Source of the DNA: Aquimarina sp. ERC-38
GTDB lineage: Bacteria; Bacteroidota; Bacteroidia; Flavobacteriales; Flavobacteriaceae
Assembly (NCBI RefSeq): GCF_026222555.1
Contig: NZ_CP098511.1
Coordinates: 3,825,501 to 3,889,500, forward strand
DNA length: 64,000 nucleotides
Reading direction: 5' to 3'
This document shows positions 54,089 through 63,634 of the stretch, piece after piece. The position numbers and the translations under genes were made by a program. A model generated the notes under the pieces. The model was given only the letters and a program-made list of their open reading frames with translations. It had not been told where the DNA came from and searched no databases. How positions within the stretch are numbered: the first letter of the stretch is position 1; every line of letters starts with the position of its first letter.

Positions 54089-57000
54089 TTAGAAATTTAA
54101 ATTTAGTCCTAATGATAAAACCTTAGCAGGAGGAGCTGAATAGAATTCTTGACCGGGGTTAGGAGTACCCCCTCTGACTCCAGCTGCGTCTGTTCTTGCT
54201 TCAGGATCAAAACCTTCATAATTTGTAAAAGTTAATAAGTTAACTCCTGTTAAATATATTCGTATGTTTGAAAAACCATATTTCTGAATAACATCAACTG
54301 GAAGAGAATATCCCAAGGTAATATTTCGTAATCTAACAAAGTTTGCTTCTTCAAGGTACCGTGTGGATTGTGCAGTTCCATTACCCTGGAAGAGTCTTAC
54401 CTGTGGCACATCGGTAATATCTCCCGGCTGCTGCCATCGATCCAGTTGATCAATAGTTTGATTATCGAAAAAATCAGCAGATGCCGACATAAAACGTCCA
54501 CCACCGTTATAAATACTAGCACCAAACTCTCCTTGAAGTGTAAAAGAGAAATCTACATTTTTGTAGGATATATTATTAGTAAGACCACCATACCATTCGG
54601 GAAAAGGATTTCCAATAGCGATTCGATTAGCTTCGTTTGCATTTGTTGTAGTTTCTTTATTTAAACTACCGTCTGCGTTTTCAGAATTAAGAATATACAG
54701 GGCATCACCATTTGCGGGATCAACTCCAGCATATTCAAGTAGAAAGAAGGCGTTTGCTACTTCACCCACTCGATTGATATTTTGACCATTTATAATATCT
54801 TGATTACCATTTGGCAAAGAAATAATCTCATTTTCATTATTTGAAATATTAAAATTTGTACTCCAACTAAAATTTTCTGTTAAAATATTTTTAGTATTTA
54901 GAGTAAATTCAACTCCTGTATTTCTTAATTCTCCTATATTCCGGCTTATTGTAGGATCACCAACTGTAGGATTATTAGGTCCACCGGCACTCGGTACTAA
55001 GGGTTCATTAAAAAGAAGTCCACCAGTACTTTTAACATAGTAATCAATTTCACCTGTAATTCTATTATTCAAAAAACCGTATTCAAGGCCAATATCTGTC
55101 TGCTCAGTCGTTTCCCAAGTTAAATCAGGGTTACCTGCTTGAGTAAAACTTATTCCTGGACGTTGATTGTATGCAACTGCTCCAAATAAAAACCTTGAAG
55201 GAAAATTATTAATCTCGGCATTACCGGCATCTCCCCAACTTACTCTAATTTTTAGAAAGCTTAAGACTTCTGAATCATTCATGAAATCTTCATTAGATAT
55301 AATCCAACCTCCAGATAACGCAGGATAAATACCAAACCTTTCGTTCACTCCAAATCGAGAAGATCCATCTCTACGTATACTTGCTTTAAACAGATACTTT
55401 CCTTTGAAGTCATATGTAGCTCTAGCAAAGTAGGAAAGAAACGCAAAAGCAGTTTCACTTCCGGCTCCTGCGACTACTTCTGCTCCTCCTGTAACCGTTT
55501 GAAAATCGTCAGAAGGAAATTGGTTAGAAGTAACGCTAATAAATCTTCTAGTTGTTTTATTTAATTCAGTCCCTGCTACTAAACTTAAAGTATGTATGTC
55601 TTTGAATACCTTATCATAACTAAAGTAATTTGATATTATGTAATTTTCAACATCAACACTACTTGCAAAAGCTGATCCATTAGTTGATTGAAAAGGTGCT
55701 AAACTGCCAATATATTGATCTTCAGTTTGTGCATATAAATCATAGGCAAAACTACTATTTAATTTTAAGCCATCGATAAACTCATAGTTGCTGAATAATC
55801 TACCAATAACTCTTCTAATCTTTGTTTTGTAGAATGCATTTTGATCTTGTAATAAAAAATTAGCGTAAAGCGTATTGGGATTTGCAGTACCATCTTCTAA
55901 AAATGGCGCTGTCAAAGGTGTTTGTGCAATCGATTGTAGTGGAGTAACAAAAGCATTATCGTTAGCAATTCGATCAATCTCAGTTCTGGAATAACTTAAG
56001 TTCATACCTAATGAAAAACGATCATTAAATTTATGATTAATATTTGCTCTTGAAGAGTATCGTAATAAATCATTACCCTGAACAATCCCTTTATTATCAG
56101 AAACAGAACCTGAGAAGAAAAAATTTGTTTTTGAGTTTCCTCCTGACATGGAAAAATCAGCATCAGTAATTTCACCATCTCTTAATGCCAAATCAACCCA
56201 ATCCGTATCTATCACCCCATTTCTCCAATCTGTATTATTTGAGTAACGATCAAACCTTCCTTCAACAAAGGATATAGCGTCAGCTTCAGTATCAAATATA
56301 GCCCCTACCGAATTTATAGCTGCTTCTGTAAATAATTCGACATATTGAGCTGAATTTAAGAATTCACGTGTATTTGTAGGACTACTAAAACCATGAGAAG
56401 TATTTAAGGAAAATTGCGTTTTACCTTCTTTCCCTTTTTTAGTTGTAATAATAACAACACCGTTTGCACCTCTTGATCCGTAAATTGCTACGGCAGATGC
56501 GTCTTTAAGTATTTCAATAGATTCTATTTCATTAGGACTTAAAGAAATAAGAGGGTTCACCGGAGCTTGATTGTTAGATTCATCGCTGTTATATAAAGGA
56601 ATACCATCCAAAACATATAAGGGTTGGGTACCAGATGTAAGACTAGCGGCTCCTCGTACTCTAATATTTAATCCTCCTTCGACTTTACCATTATTCTGAG
56701 TAATCTGCACTCCAGCTGCTTTTCCTACTAAAGTACTTTGGAAATTAGATACCGGAACTTCCTTAATATCATCTGAATCTAATTTAACTATATTATCGGT
56801 CAATGTACGCTTACTTTGCGTACCATACCCCACTACAATAATTTCATCCAAAGAATTTAGTTCTTCTTTTAACACTACACTAATTTCGTTTTGATCTGTA
56901 TACTTGATTTCTTGATTAGAGAAACCTATAAATGAAAAAACCAATGTTTCTCCTTCATTAATTTCAATAGAATATTTACCATCGAAATCTGTTTGGGTAC

Positions 57001-57151
57001 CTCTGTCTGTATCTTTGACAATTACGTTTACTCCTGGTAATGGCAAGCCTGCGGGATCACTAACAAAACCTTTCATCAATCTATCTTGAGCCACTATGGT
57101 AGCTGTTGATAAAAAAGTGAGTATTAATAATAAGTAATAATTTAATCTCAT
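54089..57151 (-). CDS. SusC/RagA family TonB-linked outer-membrane protein
   Basis: A 1020-residue TonB-dependent transporter. The signal peptide (1-21) is followed by a carboxypeptidase-like domain (about 25-105, GFVSDPAGLPLPGVNVIVKDTDRGTQTDFDGKYSI), the segment LDEIIVVGYGTQSKRTLT and a plug (SFQSTLVGKAAGVQITQNNGK, SIEILKDASAVAIYGSRGANGVVIITTKKG). The barrel ends AKVLSLGLNLNF. With SusD it forms the substrate-specific pump that takes large nutrients across the outer membrane. The pair stands alone; a polysaccharide or peptide substrate cannot be chosen. Confidence 0.96.
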   Translation of the reverse strand: MRLNYYLLLILTFLSTATIVAQDRLMKGFVSDPAGLPLPGVNVIVKDTDRGTQTDFDGKYSIEINEGETLVFSFIGFSNQEIKYTDQNEISVVLKEELNSLDEIIVVGYGTQSKRTLTDNIVKLDSDDIKEVPVSNFQSTLVGKAAGVQITQNNGKVEGGLNIRVRGAASLTSGTQPLYVLDGIPLYNSDESNNQAPVNPLISLSPNEIESIEILKDASAVAIYGSRGANGVVIITTKKGKEGKTQFSLNTSHGFSSPTNTREFLNSAQYVELFTEAAINSVGAIFDTEADAISFVEGRFDRYSNNTDWRNGVIDTDWVDLALRDGEITDADFSMSGGNSKTNFFFSGSVSDNKGIVQGNDLLRYSSRANINHKFNDRFSLGMNLSYSRTEIDRIANDNAFVTPLQSIAQTPLTAPFLEDGTANPNTLYANFLLQDQNAFYKTKIRRVIGRLFSNYEFIDGLKLNSSFAYDLYAQTEDQYIGSLAPFQSTNGSAFASSVDVENYIISNYFSYDKVFKDIHTLSLVAGTELNKTTRRFISVTSNQFPSDDFQTVTGGAEVVAGAGSETAFAFLSYFARATYDFKGKYLFKASIRRDGSSRFGVNERFGIYPALSGGWIISNEDFMNDSEVLSFLKIRVSWGDAGNAEINNFPSRFLFGAVAYNQRPGISFTQAGNPDLTWETTEQTDIGLEYGFLNNRITGEIDYYVKSTGGLLFNEPLVPSAGGPNNPTVGDPTISRNIGELRNTGVEFTLNTKNILTENFSWSTNFNISNNENEIISLPNGNQDIINGQNINRVGEVANAFFLLEYAGVDPANGDALYILNSENADGSLNKETTTNANEANRIAIGNPFPEWYGGLTNNISYKNVDFSFTLQGEFGASIYNGGGRFMSASADFFDNQTIDQLDRWQQPGDITDVPQVRLFQGNGTAQSTRYLEEANFVRLRNITLGYSLPVDVIQKYGFSNIRIYLTGVNLLTFTNYEGFDPEARTDAAGVRGGTPNPGQEFYSAPPAKVLSLGLNLNF

Positions 57152-57234
57152 ATTTTTGAATTAATGTTAAAAGGAATGTTTTACTACTATAGTAAATCAT
57201 TTAAACTATTTCGAAAACTAACTTTAATGGTTAT

Positions 57235-57242
57235 CAAAAATA
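57235..57242 (-). promoter_or_regulatory. candidate -7 box for susC/susD
   Basis: The minus strand reads TATTTTTG, a TAnnTTTG match, about 84 bases upstream of the susC start. No correctly spaced -33 element is clear. Confidence 0.4.
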
Positions 57243-57689
57243 GAGAATTAAAATAACAATACTTTTATATGCATCTACTCAAGGTGTTTCTAATACTTCT
57301 TATAAAACAAGTTGCCTTTATAAGTTATAGTCGTTTATTAAATTTATATTAAATTCTAAATAGGATTTCTAAGTATCACTTAAAATAGATAAACTTTTAT
57401 ACGTGTAAATTTAGAATTTTATAAAAGTGATTAGTTTGTAAAAATTCATATATATGATAAATAGTAAAAATTTGATATGCATTTGAAAGTAAATAAAATT
57501 TTTCCCTGATAAAATAGAGAAAATTACTTCTTCCTTTAAATGAAATAATTTTAATGTAAATTAACCAATAAGTTACGGTTTCAACATAATTTTTACTTAT
57601 TGCTTTAAAATTTTAAAAATAACAGCTCGATTTAGTTAATATTATATAAATTATTCAATAAATAGTTTTATATTTAACTAACATATTGT

Positions 57690-57850
57690 GTTTATGTGTT
57701 AAATTATATTGAGATAGTAATAGCGTATTATTCGTTGAAAGACACAAAGATAATACGAACTTCCAACCTGTTACTATTTAAGGGTAACTGATCTTATTCC
57801 TCTAAAATTAGATCTAGATCCGTCGTGATTTTTCATGACGGATTTTTTTT
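57690..57850 (+). ncRNA. Candidate small RNA upstream of susC, boundaries uncertain
   Basis: The only support is an orphan plus-strand intrinsic terminator at its right edge (57818-57850). Genes on both sides are on the minus strand, so something transcribed rightward must end here if the terminator is used. The left boundary is a guess; no clear promoter box is seen. Small RNAs beside susC genes are known in Bacteroides. Confidence is low. Confidence 0.3.
57818..57850 (+). terminator. Orphan plus-strand intrinsic terminator
   Basis: ATCCGTCGTGA (57818-57828) pairs with TCATGACGGAT (57833-57843), with one G-U pair and a four-base loop, followed by a T run to 57850. On the minus strand the hairpin is followed by CTAGATCTAATTTT, a poor T tract, so plus-strand use is favoured. 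Confidence 0.75.
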
Positions 57851-57905
57851 CAAATAAATAATTCTTAGATAAGAAGTGAATTCTGTTTAATCTAGCATAT
57901 AAATT

Positions 57906-58679
57906 TTACAACCTTTTGGCTTCTTCCCAATACACATCCATTTCGGCTAATGTCATATCTTTTAGGCTTTTCTGATTTCCTTTTGCTTTGGATTCGAGGT
58001 ATTGAAAACGCTTGATAAATTTTTTATTCGTTCGTTCCAAAGCATCTTCCGGGTTAATTTTTAAAAATCGGGCGTAGTTAATCATAGAGAAAAGAACATC
58101 ACCAAACTCCGCTTCAATCGCATCCTTGTCATTGTTCTTTACTTCCTCTTGCAATTCTTCCAATTCTTCTTTGACTTTGTCTAATACCTGATGAGAAGCC
58201 TCCCAGTCAAAACCTACTCCTGCCACTTTATCCTGAATTCTACTTGCTTTTACCAGTGCAGGTAAACTTTTAGGAACGCCTTCTAATACACTTTTCTTAC
58301 CTTCCTTTAGTTTCAGTTGTTCCCAGTTTTGTTTAACCTGCTCTTCATTTTCAACCTCTACATCTCCGTAAATATGAGGGTGACGATGAATCAACTTATC
58401 GCAAATAGCATTAGCTACATCAGCAATATCAAAATCTTTAGTTTCACTTCCGATCTTCGCGTAAAAAACCAAATGTAAAAGTAAATCTCCTAATTCATTT
58501 TTTACTTCTTCTTTATTATTGTCTAAAATGGCATCTCCTAATTCGTAAGTTTCTTCGATAGTAAGATGCCGTAGTGATTGCATAGTTTGCTTTTCATCCC
58601 AGGGGCACTGTTCACGCAATTCATCCATAATGGTTAATAAACGATCAAAGGCTTCTAGTTGTTGAGTTCTTGAGTTCAT
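57906..58679 (-). CDS. mazG: Nucleoside triphosphate pyrophosphohydrolase MazG
   Basis: Hydrolyses (d)NTPs to monophosphates and pyrophosphate, a cytosolic house-cleaning enzyme. It is 257 residues with two tandem MazG domains. In the first, LTIEETYELGDAIL and KNELGDLLLHLVFYAKIG provide the metal-binding acidic residues. The second has VKEELEELQEEVKN and EAEFGDVLFSMINYARFL. RHPHIYGDVEVENEEQVKQNWE is characteristic. It starts 3 bases after the nitronate monooxygenase family gene. Confidence 0.96.
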   Translation of the reverse strand: MNSRTQQLEAFDRLLTIMDELREQCPWDEKQTMQSLRHLTIEETYELGDAILDNNKEEVKNELGDLLLHLVFYAKIGSETKDFDIADVANAICDKLIHRHPHIYGDVEVENEEQVKQNWEQLKLKEGKKSVLEGVPKSLPALVKASRIQDKVAGVGFDWEASHQVLDKVKEELEELQEEVKNNDKDAIEAEFGDVLFSMINYARFLKINPEDALERTNKKFIKRFQYLESKAKGNQKSLKDMTLAEMDVYWEEAKRL

Positions 58680-58682
58680 AAT

Positions 58683-59627
58683 TTAAAACTTGACAGATGA
58701 CATTCTTTTTTGTGTCATCTTATATTCGCTTATCATTTCTGCTACAATAGTTCCGGCAGGCTTTAATTCATGTATCAACCCGGAAACCTGTCCTATTTCC
58801 AACTCCCCATTTTCTATATCCCCTTCATACATGCCTTTTTTTGCCCGTGCGCGACCCAGTAAGTTCAATAATTCTTCTTTGGTAGTTCCTTTTTGATATA
58901 ATTTCTGTACTTCCTGGTAAAACTTATTTTTTAGCAACCGGACGGGAGCTAATTCTTTCAGGGTAAGTTGGGTGTCACCTTCTTTTGCCTTTATAATTTC
59001 GTCTTTAAAACGTATGTGTGACGAAGCTTCGGGAGTTGCTACAAATCTACTACCTACCTGTACCCCATCTGCACCTAATGACATTACAGCATACATAGCC
59101 GAACCGGTTGCAATTCCTCCGGCAGCGAGTACTGGGATAAGAACTTTACCAGCAATGGTTGATAGCAAAACCAAGGTCGTAGTTTCATCTCTCCCATTGT
59201 GTCCGCCGGCTTCAAAACCTTCTACTACTATAGCATCCACGCCTGCCTCTACTGACTTCAATGCAAACTTTAAATTACTAACTACATGGACTACGATAAT
59301 GCCCCGTTGTTTTAAATAGTTTGTATAGGTTTTAGGATTTCCTGCTGAAGTAAATACAATGGGTATCTTTTCTTTAATTATTATATTAAACAAAGCATTA
59401 AGATCAGGATATAGCATAGGTACATTCACCCCAAAGGGTTTATCAGTTGCCTTTTTACACTTGATTATATGTTCCTGTAAAATCTCAGGATACATTGAAC
59501 CAGCTCCTAATAAACCCAATCCTCCGGCATTACTTACCGCACTTGCCAATTTCCATCCACTTGCCCAAACCATTCCACCTTGTACAATAGGATACTTGAT
59601 TTGGAAAAGGGAGGTAATCCGATTCAT
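58683..59627 (-). CDS. Nitronate monooxygenase / 2-nitropropane dioxygenase family flavoprotein
   Basis: A 314-residue FMN-dependent TIM-barrel enzyme. FQIKYPIVQGGMVWASGWKLASAVSNAGGLGLLGAGSM opens it, VEGFEAGGHNGRDETTTLVLLS contains the catalytic-region His, and VLAAGGIATGSAMYAVMSLGADGVQVGSRFV is the FMN phosphate-binding loop. Family members oxidise nitronates or, in FabK-type enzymes, reduce enoyl-ACP; sequence favours the general family without separating these. Its first base overlaps the last base of the peptidase gene upstream, and mazG follows 3 bases later, so translation is likely coupled. Confidence 0.9.
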   Translation of the reverse strand: MNRITSLFQIKYPIVQGGMVWASGWKLASAVSNAGGLGLLGAGSMYPEILQEHIIKCKKATDKPFGVNVPMLYPDLNALFNIIIKEKIPIVFTSAGNPKTYTNYLKQRGIIVVHVVSNLKFALKSVEAGVDAIVVEGFEAGGHNGRDETTTLVLLSTIAGKVLIPVLAAGGIATGSAMYAVMSLGADGVQVGSRFVATPEASSHIRFKDEIIKAKEGDTQLTLKELAPVRLLKNKFYQEVQKLYQKGTTKEELLNLLGRARAKKGMYEGDIENGELEIGQVSGLIHELKPAGTIVAEMISEYKMTQKRMSSVKF

Positions 59628-61246
59628 TATTGTTTGATAAACTTAGTCTGATAGAATTGTGATGCTCCTTCAATTTTTATCATGTATAATCCGGAGGTCA
59701 AATCCGAAAGTAGGATTGATTCTTTATTAGTAAAAGAAACTTTTTTTACCAACCTACCATCCGAAGCATATATACTGGCTTTAACCTGATTCTTTATTGG
59801 GTTAGATATATATATAATATCTTTTACCGGATTAGGATATAAAGAGAGGCTAGCTACTTCATTTGTAACCGTATTTAGAGTCTCTACAATGCTTCCGAAA
59901 TTTGGGATACCATATCCTAATCGATTATCAGGATTAGCAAACTGACTGGCAGAGGCCCTTACCAATTGCATAATTTCAGCATTGGTCTTATCAGGAAATG
60001 CTTCCCATAAAGACGCTACCGCACCTGCTATAATAGGACTACTAAAAGATGTACCACTACTAACTCCCGGGTCTCCATTAGCACGAACAATAGTAGTGGC
60101 ACTTCCTCGGGCTACCACATCAGGTTTTATCCGATTATCTGCCGTGGGTCCAGTACTACTAAATCCCGAACGATTTCCGCTACCAGTAACGGCGCCTATA
60201 GAAAAAGCCCCAGGTGCATCAGCAGGAGCAGTAATAATACCCCAATTATTCCCACCGGAATTTCCTGCGGAAACCACCACTAACATTCCTTTGGCAAAAG
60301 CTATATTAGCGCCTCTCGAGATAAAGGTAGTTTCTCCGTCCATATCAGAAGGAGTATAATTATAAGCTGGATTATCAAAACCATTGGAATATCCTAAAGA
60401 AGTATTGATAACGTCTACCCCCAAACTATCTGCTCTTTCTGCTGCTTCTACCCATAAAGATTCTTCCATAGGACCTTCCGTAGGTCCGTCTTCGGTGATA
60501 AATAAATGATAACTGGCATTAGGGGCTGTTCCTACAAATTGACCGTTTACAAATCCGGCAATGGTACTAAATGTATGTGCCCCATGACTATTACCTGTTA
60601 AGGCATCAGTACTTCGATTAACAAAATCATAACTTTCCAGCAACCTTCCCTCAGTTCGCGCTTGTTCAAAAACAGAATTGGTAGCTACCCCCGGAAAACC
60701 AGAATCCATAACCGCTATGGTAATACCTTTACCGGTATATCCTTGTTTATGCAATTGATCGACACCTATCTGAAGGGTTTGCGCTTCTGAAGTAGCGTAA
60801 TCAAAATTAGCTTTTTTTTCTAGTTTAAATTTATCATACTGGTCGTTTTTCTTAGTAATTACTGGCTTCTTTACCATACCGTCATCTAGGGAGTTATCTG
60901 CATAATCAATACTTTCTACAAAGGTAAGGTTGGCCAGTTCTTGAATAGCATCTAATTCTCCGCGTACGTATACACAATTAAACCATTTTGACTTCGCTAA
61001 ATAGGTAATTCCAGCACTATTTTTTATTGTTGCTACATATTTCTCATTTACCGGTACATCTCGTTGGTCAATGGGAGTGTTGTGTCGTGCTTTTCTATCA
61101 ATAGCTTTTTGGGTTAAGATGGACAAAGGTCGAGCTAAGGCATCCTGAACATTTGGCTTATCTTGAAAATAAATCCATGCGTCTTCTACCTGAGCAAAGC
61201 TTAAAGAACTGTAACAAAATAAAACAAGTAAAATAAATTTTTTCAT
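59627..61246 (-). CDS. Secreted subtilisin-like serine peptidase (S8) with T9SS type A sorting domain
   Basis: A 539-residue exported protease. The signal peptide (1-18) is followed by an N-terminal propeptide-like region (to about 165), then the S8 catalytic domain with Asp in IAVMDSGFPG, His in NSHGAHTFSTIAG and Ser in SSGTSFSSPIIAGAVASLW; VVSAGNSGGNNWG carries the oxyanion Asn. The C-terminal 75 residues (SLYPNPVKDIIYISNP, LTSGLYMIKIEG, FYQTKFIKQ) form a type A sorting domain for type IX export. It is the first gene of a three-gene transcript with the nitronate monooxygenase family gene and mazG. Probably digests external protein. Confidence 0.95.
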   Translation of the reverse strand: MKKFILLVLFCYSSLSFAQVEDAWIYFQDKPNVQDALARPLSILTQKAIDRKARHNTPIDQRDVPVNEKYVATIKNSAGITYLAKSKWFNCVYVRGELDAIQELANLTFVESIDYADNSLDDGMVKKPVITKKNDQYDKFKLEKKANFDYATSEAQTLQIGVDQLHKQGYTGKGITIAVMDSGFPGVATNSVFEQARTEGRLLESYDFVNRSTDALTGNSHGAHTFSTIAGFVNGQFVGTAPNASYHLFITEDGPTEGPMEESLWVEAAERADSLGVDVINTSLGYSNGFDNPAYNYTPSDMDGETTFISRGANIAFAKGMLVVVSAGNSGGNNWGIITAPADAPGAFSIGAVTGSGNRSGFSSTGPTADNRIKPDVVARGSATTIVRANGDPGVSSGTSFSSPIIAGAVASLWEAFPDKTNAEIMQLVRASASQFANPDNRLGYGIPNFGSIVETLNTVTNEVASLSLYPNPVKDIIYISNPIKNQVKASIYASDGRLVKKVSFTNKESILLSDLTSGLYMIKIEGASQFYQTKFIKQ

Positions 61247-61472
61247 AAGTTTGATTTTAAGAGATTTACAACAAATTTCGCTGGTAGTTCTATTCCTATA
61301 TATAGAAAGTTAAGAATTGAAATTCTAATTTTTGTAGACATCTTTCCTCCAATATTCCCGTTAGATAAAAGGGCTACTATGCTTTAAAGCTAAATGGCGA
61401 AATTGGTTACAAACCCATATTAAATAATTTGTGTTAGTATTAATTTTAATAAATAGTAATAATTTCTGTAAT

Positions 61473-62669
61473 TTACGAAATTACTCCGGAACCTAGCAAT
61501 TCATCCTGATTATACCAGGCTACAAACTGACCTTCTGTAATAGCACTTTGCGGGTTTTCAAAAACAACATACAATCCTTCTGCAGAAAAATGTAATAATG
61601 CATTTTCTAAAGGTTGGCGATAACGTATCCGGGCTTTCACCTGTAATTCCTGACCAATTTCTAACTGTAAATCTTCCCGAACCCAATGTATTTCTTCTTT
61701 TTTAACAAAAAGTGCTTTTCGGTATAAACCGGGATGACTTTTTCCCTGCCCGGTGTATATAATATTGGAAGCTACATCAGTTTCAATGACAAATAAGGGT
61801 TCGGGAGTACCTCCTACCGCCAGGCCTTTTCGTTGCCCTTTGGTAAAAAAATGCGCGCCCTGGTGTTCTCCTACCTTCTGCCCTGAAATGGTATTATATT
61901 GATATTTTTTTGCTAAAAACCTATACTTTTCCGCAGGAGAGTCAAAGTTTAATTCTTCTTTTTTATATAATGAGTTATCAGCTGGTATTTCTACAATATC
62001 ACCGACTTTTGGTTTAAGTTGTTGTTGTAAAAAATCCGGTAAGCGCACCTTGCCTATAAAACATAATCCTTGAGAATCTTTTTTTTCAGCAGTAATCAAA
62101 CCTTGTGCGGCTGCAATTTTACGAACTTCAGACTTTACCAGTTCTCCTATCGGAAATAAGGTTTTACTTAACTGTTTTTGAGATAATTGACATAAAAAAT
62201 AAGACTGGTCCTTATTCGTATCTTTTCCTGATAGTAATTTATAAACTGTAGTCCCGTCAATACTTTCGCTATCCCTACGGCAATAATGTCCGGTAGCGAC
62301 AAAATCAGCACCTAACGAAAAGGCAATGTCCATAAATACATCAAACTTAATTTCACGATTGCAAAGCACATCCGGATTAGGAGTCCGACCTGCTTTATAC
62401 TCAGCAAACATGTAGTCAACAATCCGTTCTTTATATTGTTCGCTTAGGTCTACGGTTTGAAAAGGTATGCCCAATTTCTCTGCTACTAATAAAGCATCAT
62501 TACTATCTTCAAGCCAAGGGCATTCATCAGAAATGGTAACAGAATCATCATGCCAGTTTTTCATAAAAAGCCCAATTACCTCGTATCCCTGCTCTTTTAA
62601 TAAGTACGCAGCAACACTGGAATCCACCCCTCCTGAAAGTCCCACAACCACTCTCTTACCCATAACCAA
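61473..62669 (-). CDS. mnmA: tRNA-specific 2-thiouridylase MnmA
   Basis: Thiolates U34 of Lys, Glu and Gln tRNAs using ATP and a sulfur relay. It is 398 residues, slightly longer than typical. PP-loop [16 protein letters not shown] binds ATP; the catalytic cysteines are in [12 protein letters not shown] and [10 protein letters not shown]. The C-terminal beta barrel follows ([26 protein letters not shown], then [11 protein letters not shown]). A TATTTTTG box lies just upstream. It is transcribed on its own. Confidence 0.96.
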   Translation of the reverse strand: MVMGKRVVVGLSGGVDSSVAAYLLKEQGYEVIGLFMKNWHDDSVTISDECPWLEDSNDALLVAEKLGIPFQTVDLSEQYKERIVDYMFAEYKAGRTPNPDVLCNREIKFDVFMDIAFSLGADFVATGHYCRRDSESIDGTTVYKLLSGKDTNKDQSYFLCQLSQKQLSKTLFPIGELVKSEVRKIAAAQGLITAEKKDSQGLCFIGKVRLPDFLQQQLKPKVGDIVEIPADNSLYKKEELNFDSPAEKYRFLAKKYQYNTISGQKVGEHQGAHFFTKGQRKGLAVGGTPEPLFVIETDVASNIIYTGQGKSHPGLYRKALFVKKEEIHWVREDLQLEIGQELQVKARIRYRQPLENALLHFSAEGLYVVFENPQSAITEGQFVAWYNQDELLGSGVIS

Positions 62670-62677
62670 TTTTTATA

Positions 62678-62685
62678 CAAAAATA
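62678..62685 (-). promoter_or_regulatory. candidate -7 box for mnmA
   Basis: The minus strand reads TATTTTTG, only 9 bases before the mnmA start codon, implying a very short or absent leader. Confidence 0.35.
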
Positions 62686-62704
62686 CGAAGAATTGTTATC
62701 TAAC

Positions 62705-63394
62705 CTACTTCTTAACTTTTAAAGGGAACGTCTTTTCTTCTTTTAGCTTACCATTCTCATAATACTTCCATACCCCATTTTTTTTATCGTTTTTGTATAC
62801 TCCTTCAATACTCAGCGTACCATCGGGTTCATAATAAGATGCAAGACCTTCCAGTTTATCATTTACATACGTAAACTCTTTTAACTTATTTCCCTTTTCA
62901 GAATATACTACACGTTTTCCTTCTTTTTTATCATTTACATATACAGCTTCTTCAGTTAGTTTACCATTTTCAAAATATGTTTTTTGAGGTCCGTTTAACA
63001 TTCCGTCAATATACTTTTCTGTCATCATAATTGCCTTTCCGTCCTGATGAAAATACGTCCAGTCTCCTACTCTTTTCTTGTTTAGCATTTGACCTTTACT
63101 AATTAAAGTACCTTTAGAGGTATAATATTGAACCACTACCGTATCGGAGTCTTTTACAAATTGTTTTGTAGCTGTAGGTTGTGACCCGCTGCTGGGTTTA
63201 TAAAATTTAAATTCACCTACTTCCTTACCATGTTCAAAAGTACCTTCATATCGGAGTTGATCGGTATTTTCATATTTCTTTTGCCATATTCCATGTCTTT
63301 TCCCTTCCTGATCAAACTGGTTTATTTCTTGTGCAAAAACACTAGTTAAACTACTACTTATTAACAAAAGTAGCACAGGGAATTTATAAATCAT
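62705..63394 (-). CDS. MORN-repeat (YwqK-type) exported protein
   Basis: A 229-residue protein with signal peptide MIYKFPVLLLLISSSLTSVFA; an earlier in-frame ATG at 63511 would add 39 residues that fit no signal and is rejected. The mature part consists of repeated MORN-2 units: NQFDQEGKRHGIWQKKYENT, YEGTFEHGKEVGEFKFYKPS, DGMLNGPQKTYFENGKL, VNDKKEGKRVVYSEKGN, VYKNDKKNGVWKYYENGKL. Databases label relatives YwqK antitoxin, but no toxin gene is near and the protein is exported, so that name is not used. Function is unknown. Confidence 0.88.
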   Translation of the reverse strand: MIYKFPVLLLLISSSLTSVFAQEINQFDQEGKRHGIWQKKYENTDQLRYEGTFEHGKEVGEFKFYKPSSGSQPTATKQFVKDSDTVVVQYYTSKGTLISKGQMLNKKRVGDWTYFHQDGKAIMMTEKYIDGMLNGPQKTYFENGKLTEEAVYVNDKKEGKRVVYSEKGNKLKEFTYVNDKLEGLASYYEPDGTLSIEGVYKNDKKNGVWKYYENGKLKEEKTFPLKVKK

Positions 63395-63634
63395 ATTATT
63401 TAATTTTATCTTTGCTTTTTCAAAAAACATACCATTTCTTATAAACGCTATAAAAACATATTTAAGTATAAAAACTAAAATAATAAATGGGGATTTATTG
63501 TCTGTAAACATTCTTGCTCTTGTAACTCTTTCTTGTTAAATCAAATTTACTTAACGTTTCTTTAACTTAATAAGATTGATAATCCTAGCAAATTAATACG
63601 TTATTGTACTTATACTTTTATAGATACGATTACT

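Larger units (their letters stand above)
57152..57905. other. 754 base spacer upstream of susC
   Basis: No gene is seen. The DNA is very AT-rich. It holds a possible susC -7 box (57235-57242, minus strand) and a plus-strand intrinsic terminator at 57818-57850 that does not belong to either flanking minus-strand gene. Confidence 0.6.

Noticed and set aside
62705..63394. Antitoxin of a toxin-antitoxin pair (YwqK label)
   Set aside because: The protein is exported, made of MORN repeats, and has no partner gene. The label is a database habit.
63395..63511. Upstream start at 63511 for the MORN-repeat protein
   Set aside because: It would put an odd 39-residue stretch ahead of a standard signal peptide that begins at the ATG at 63394.
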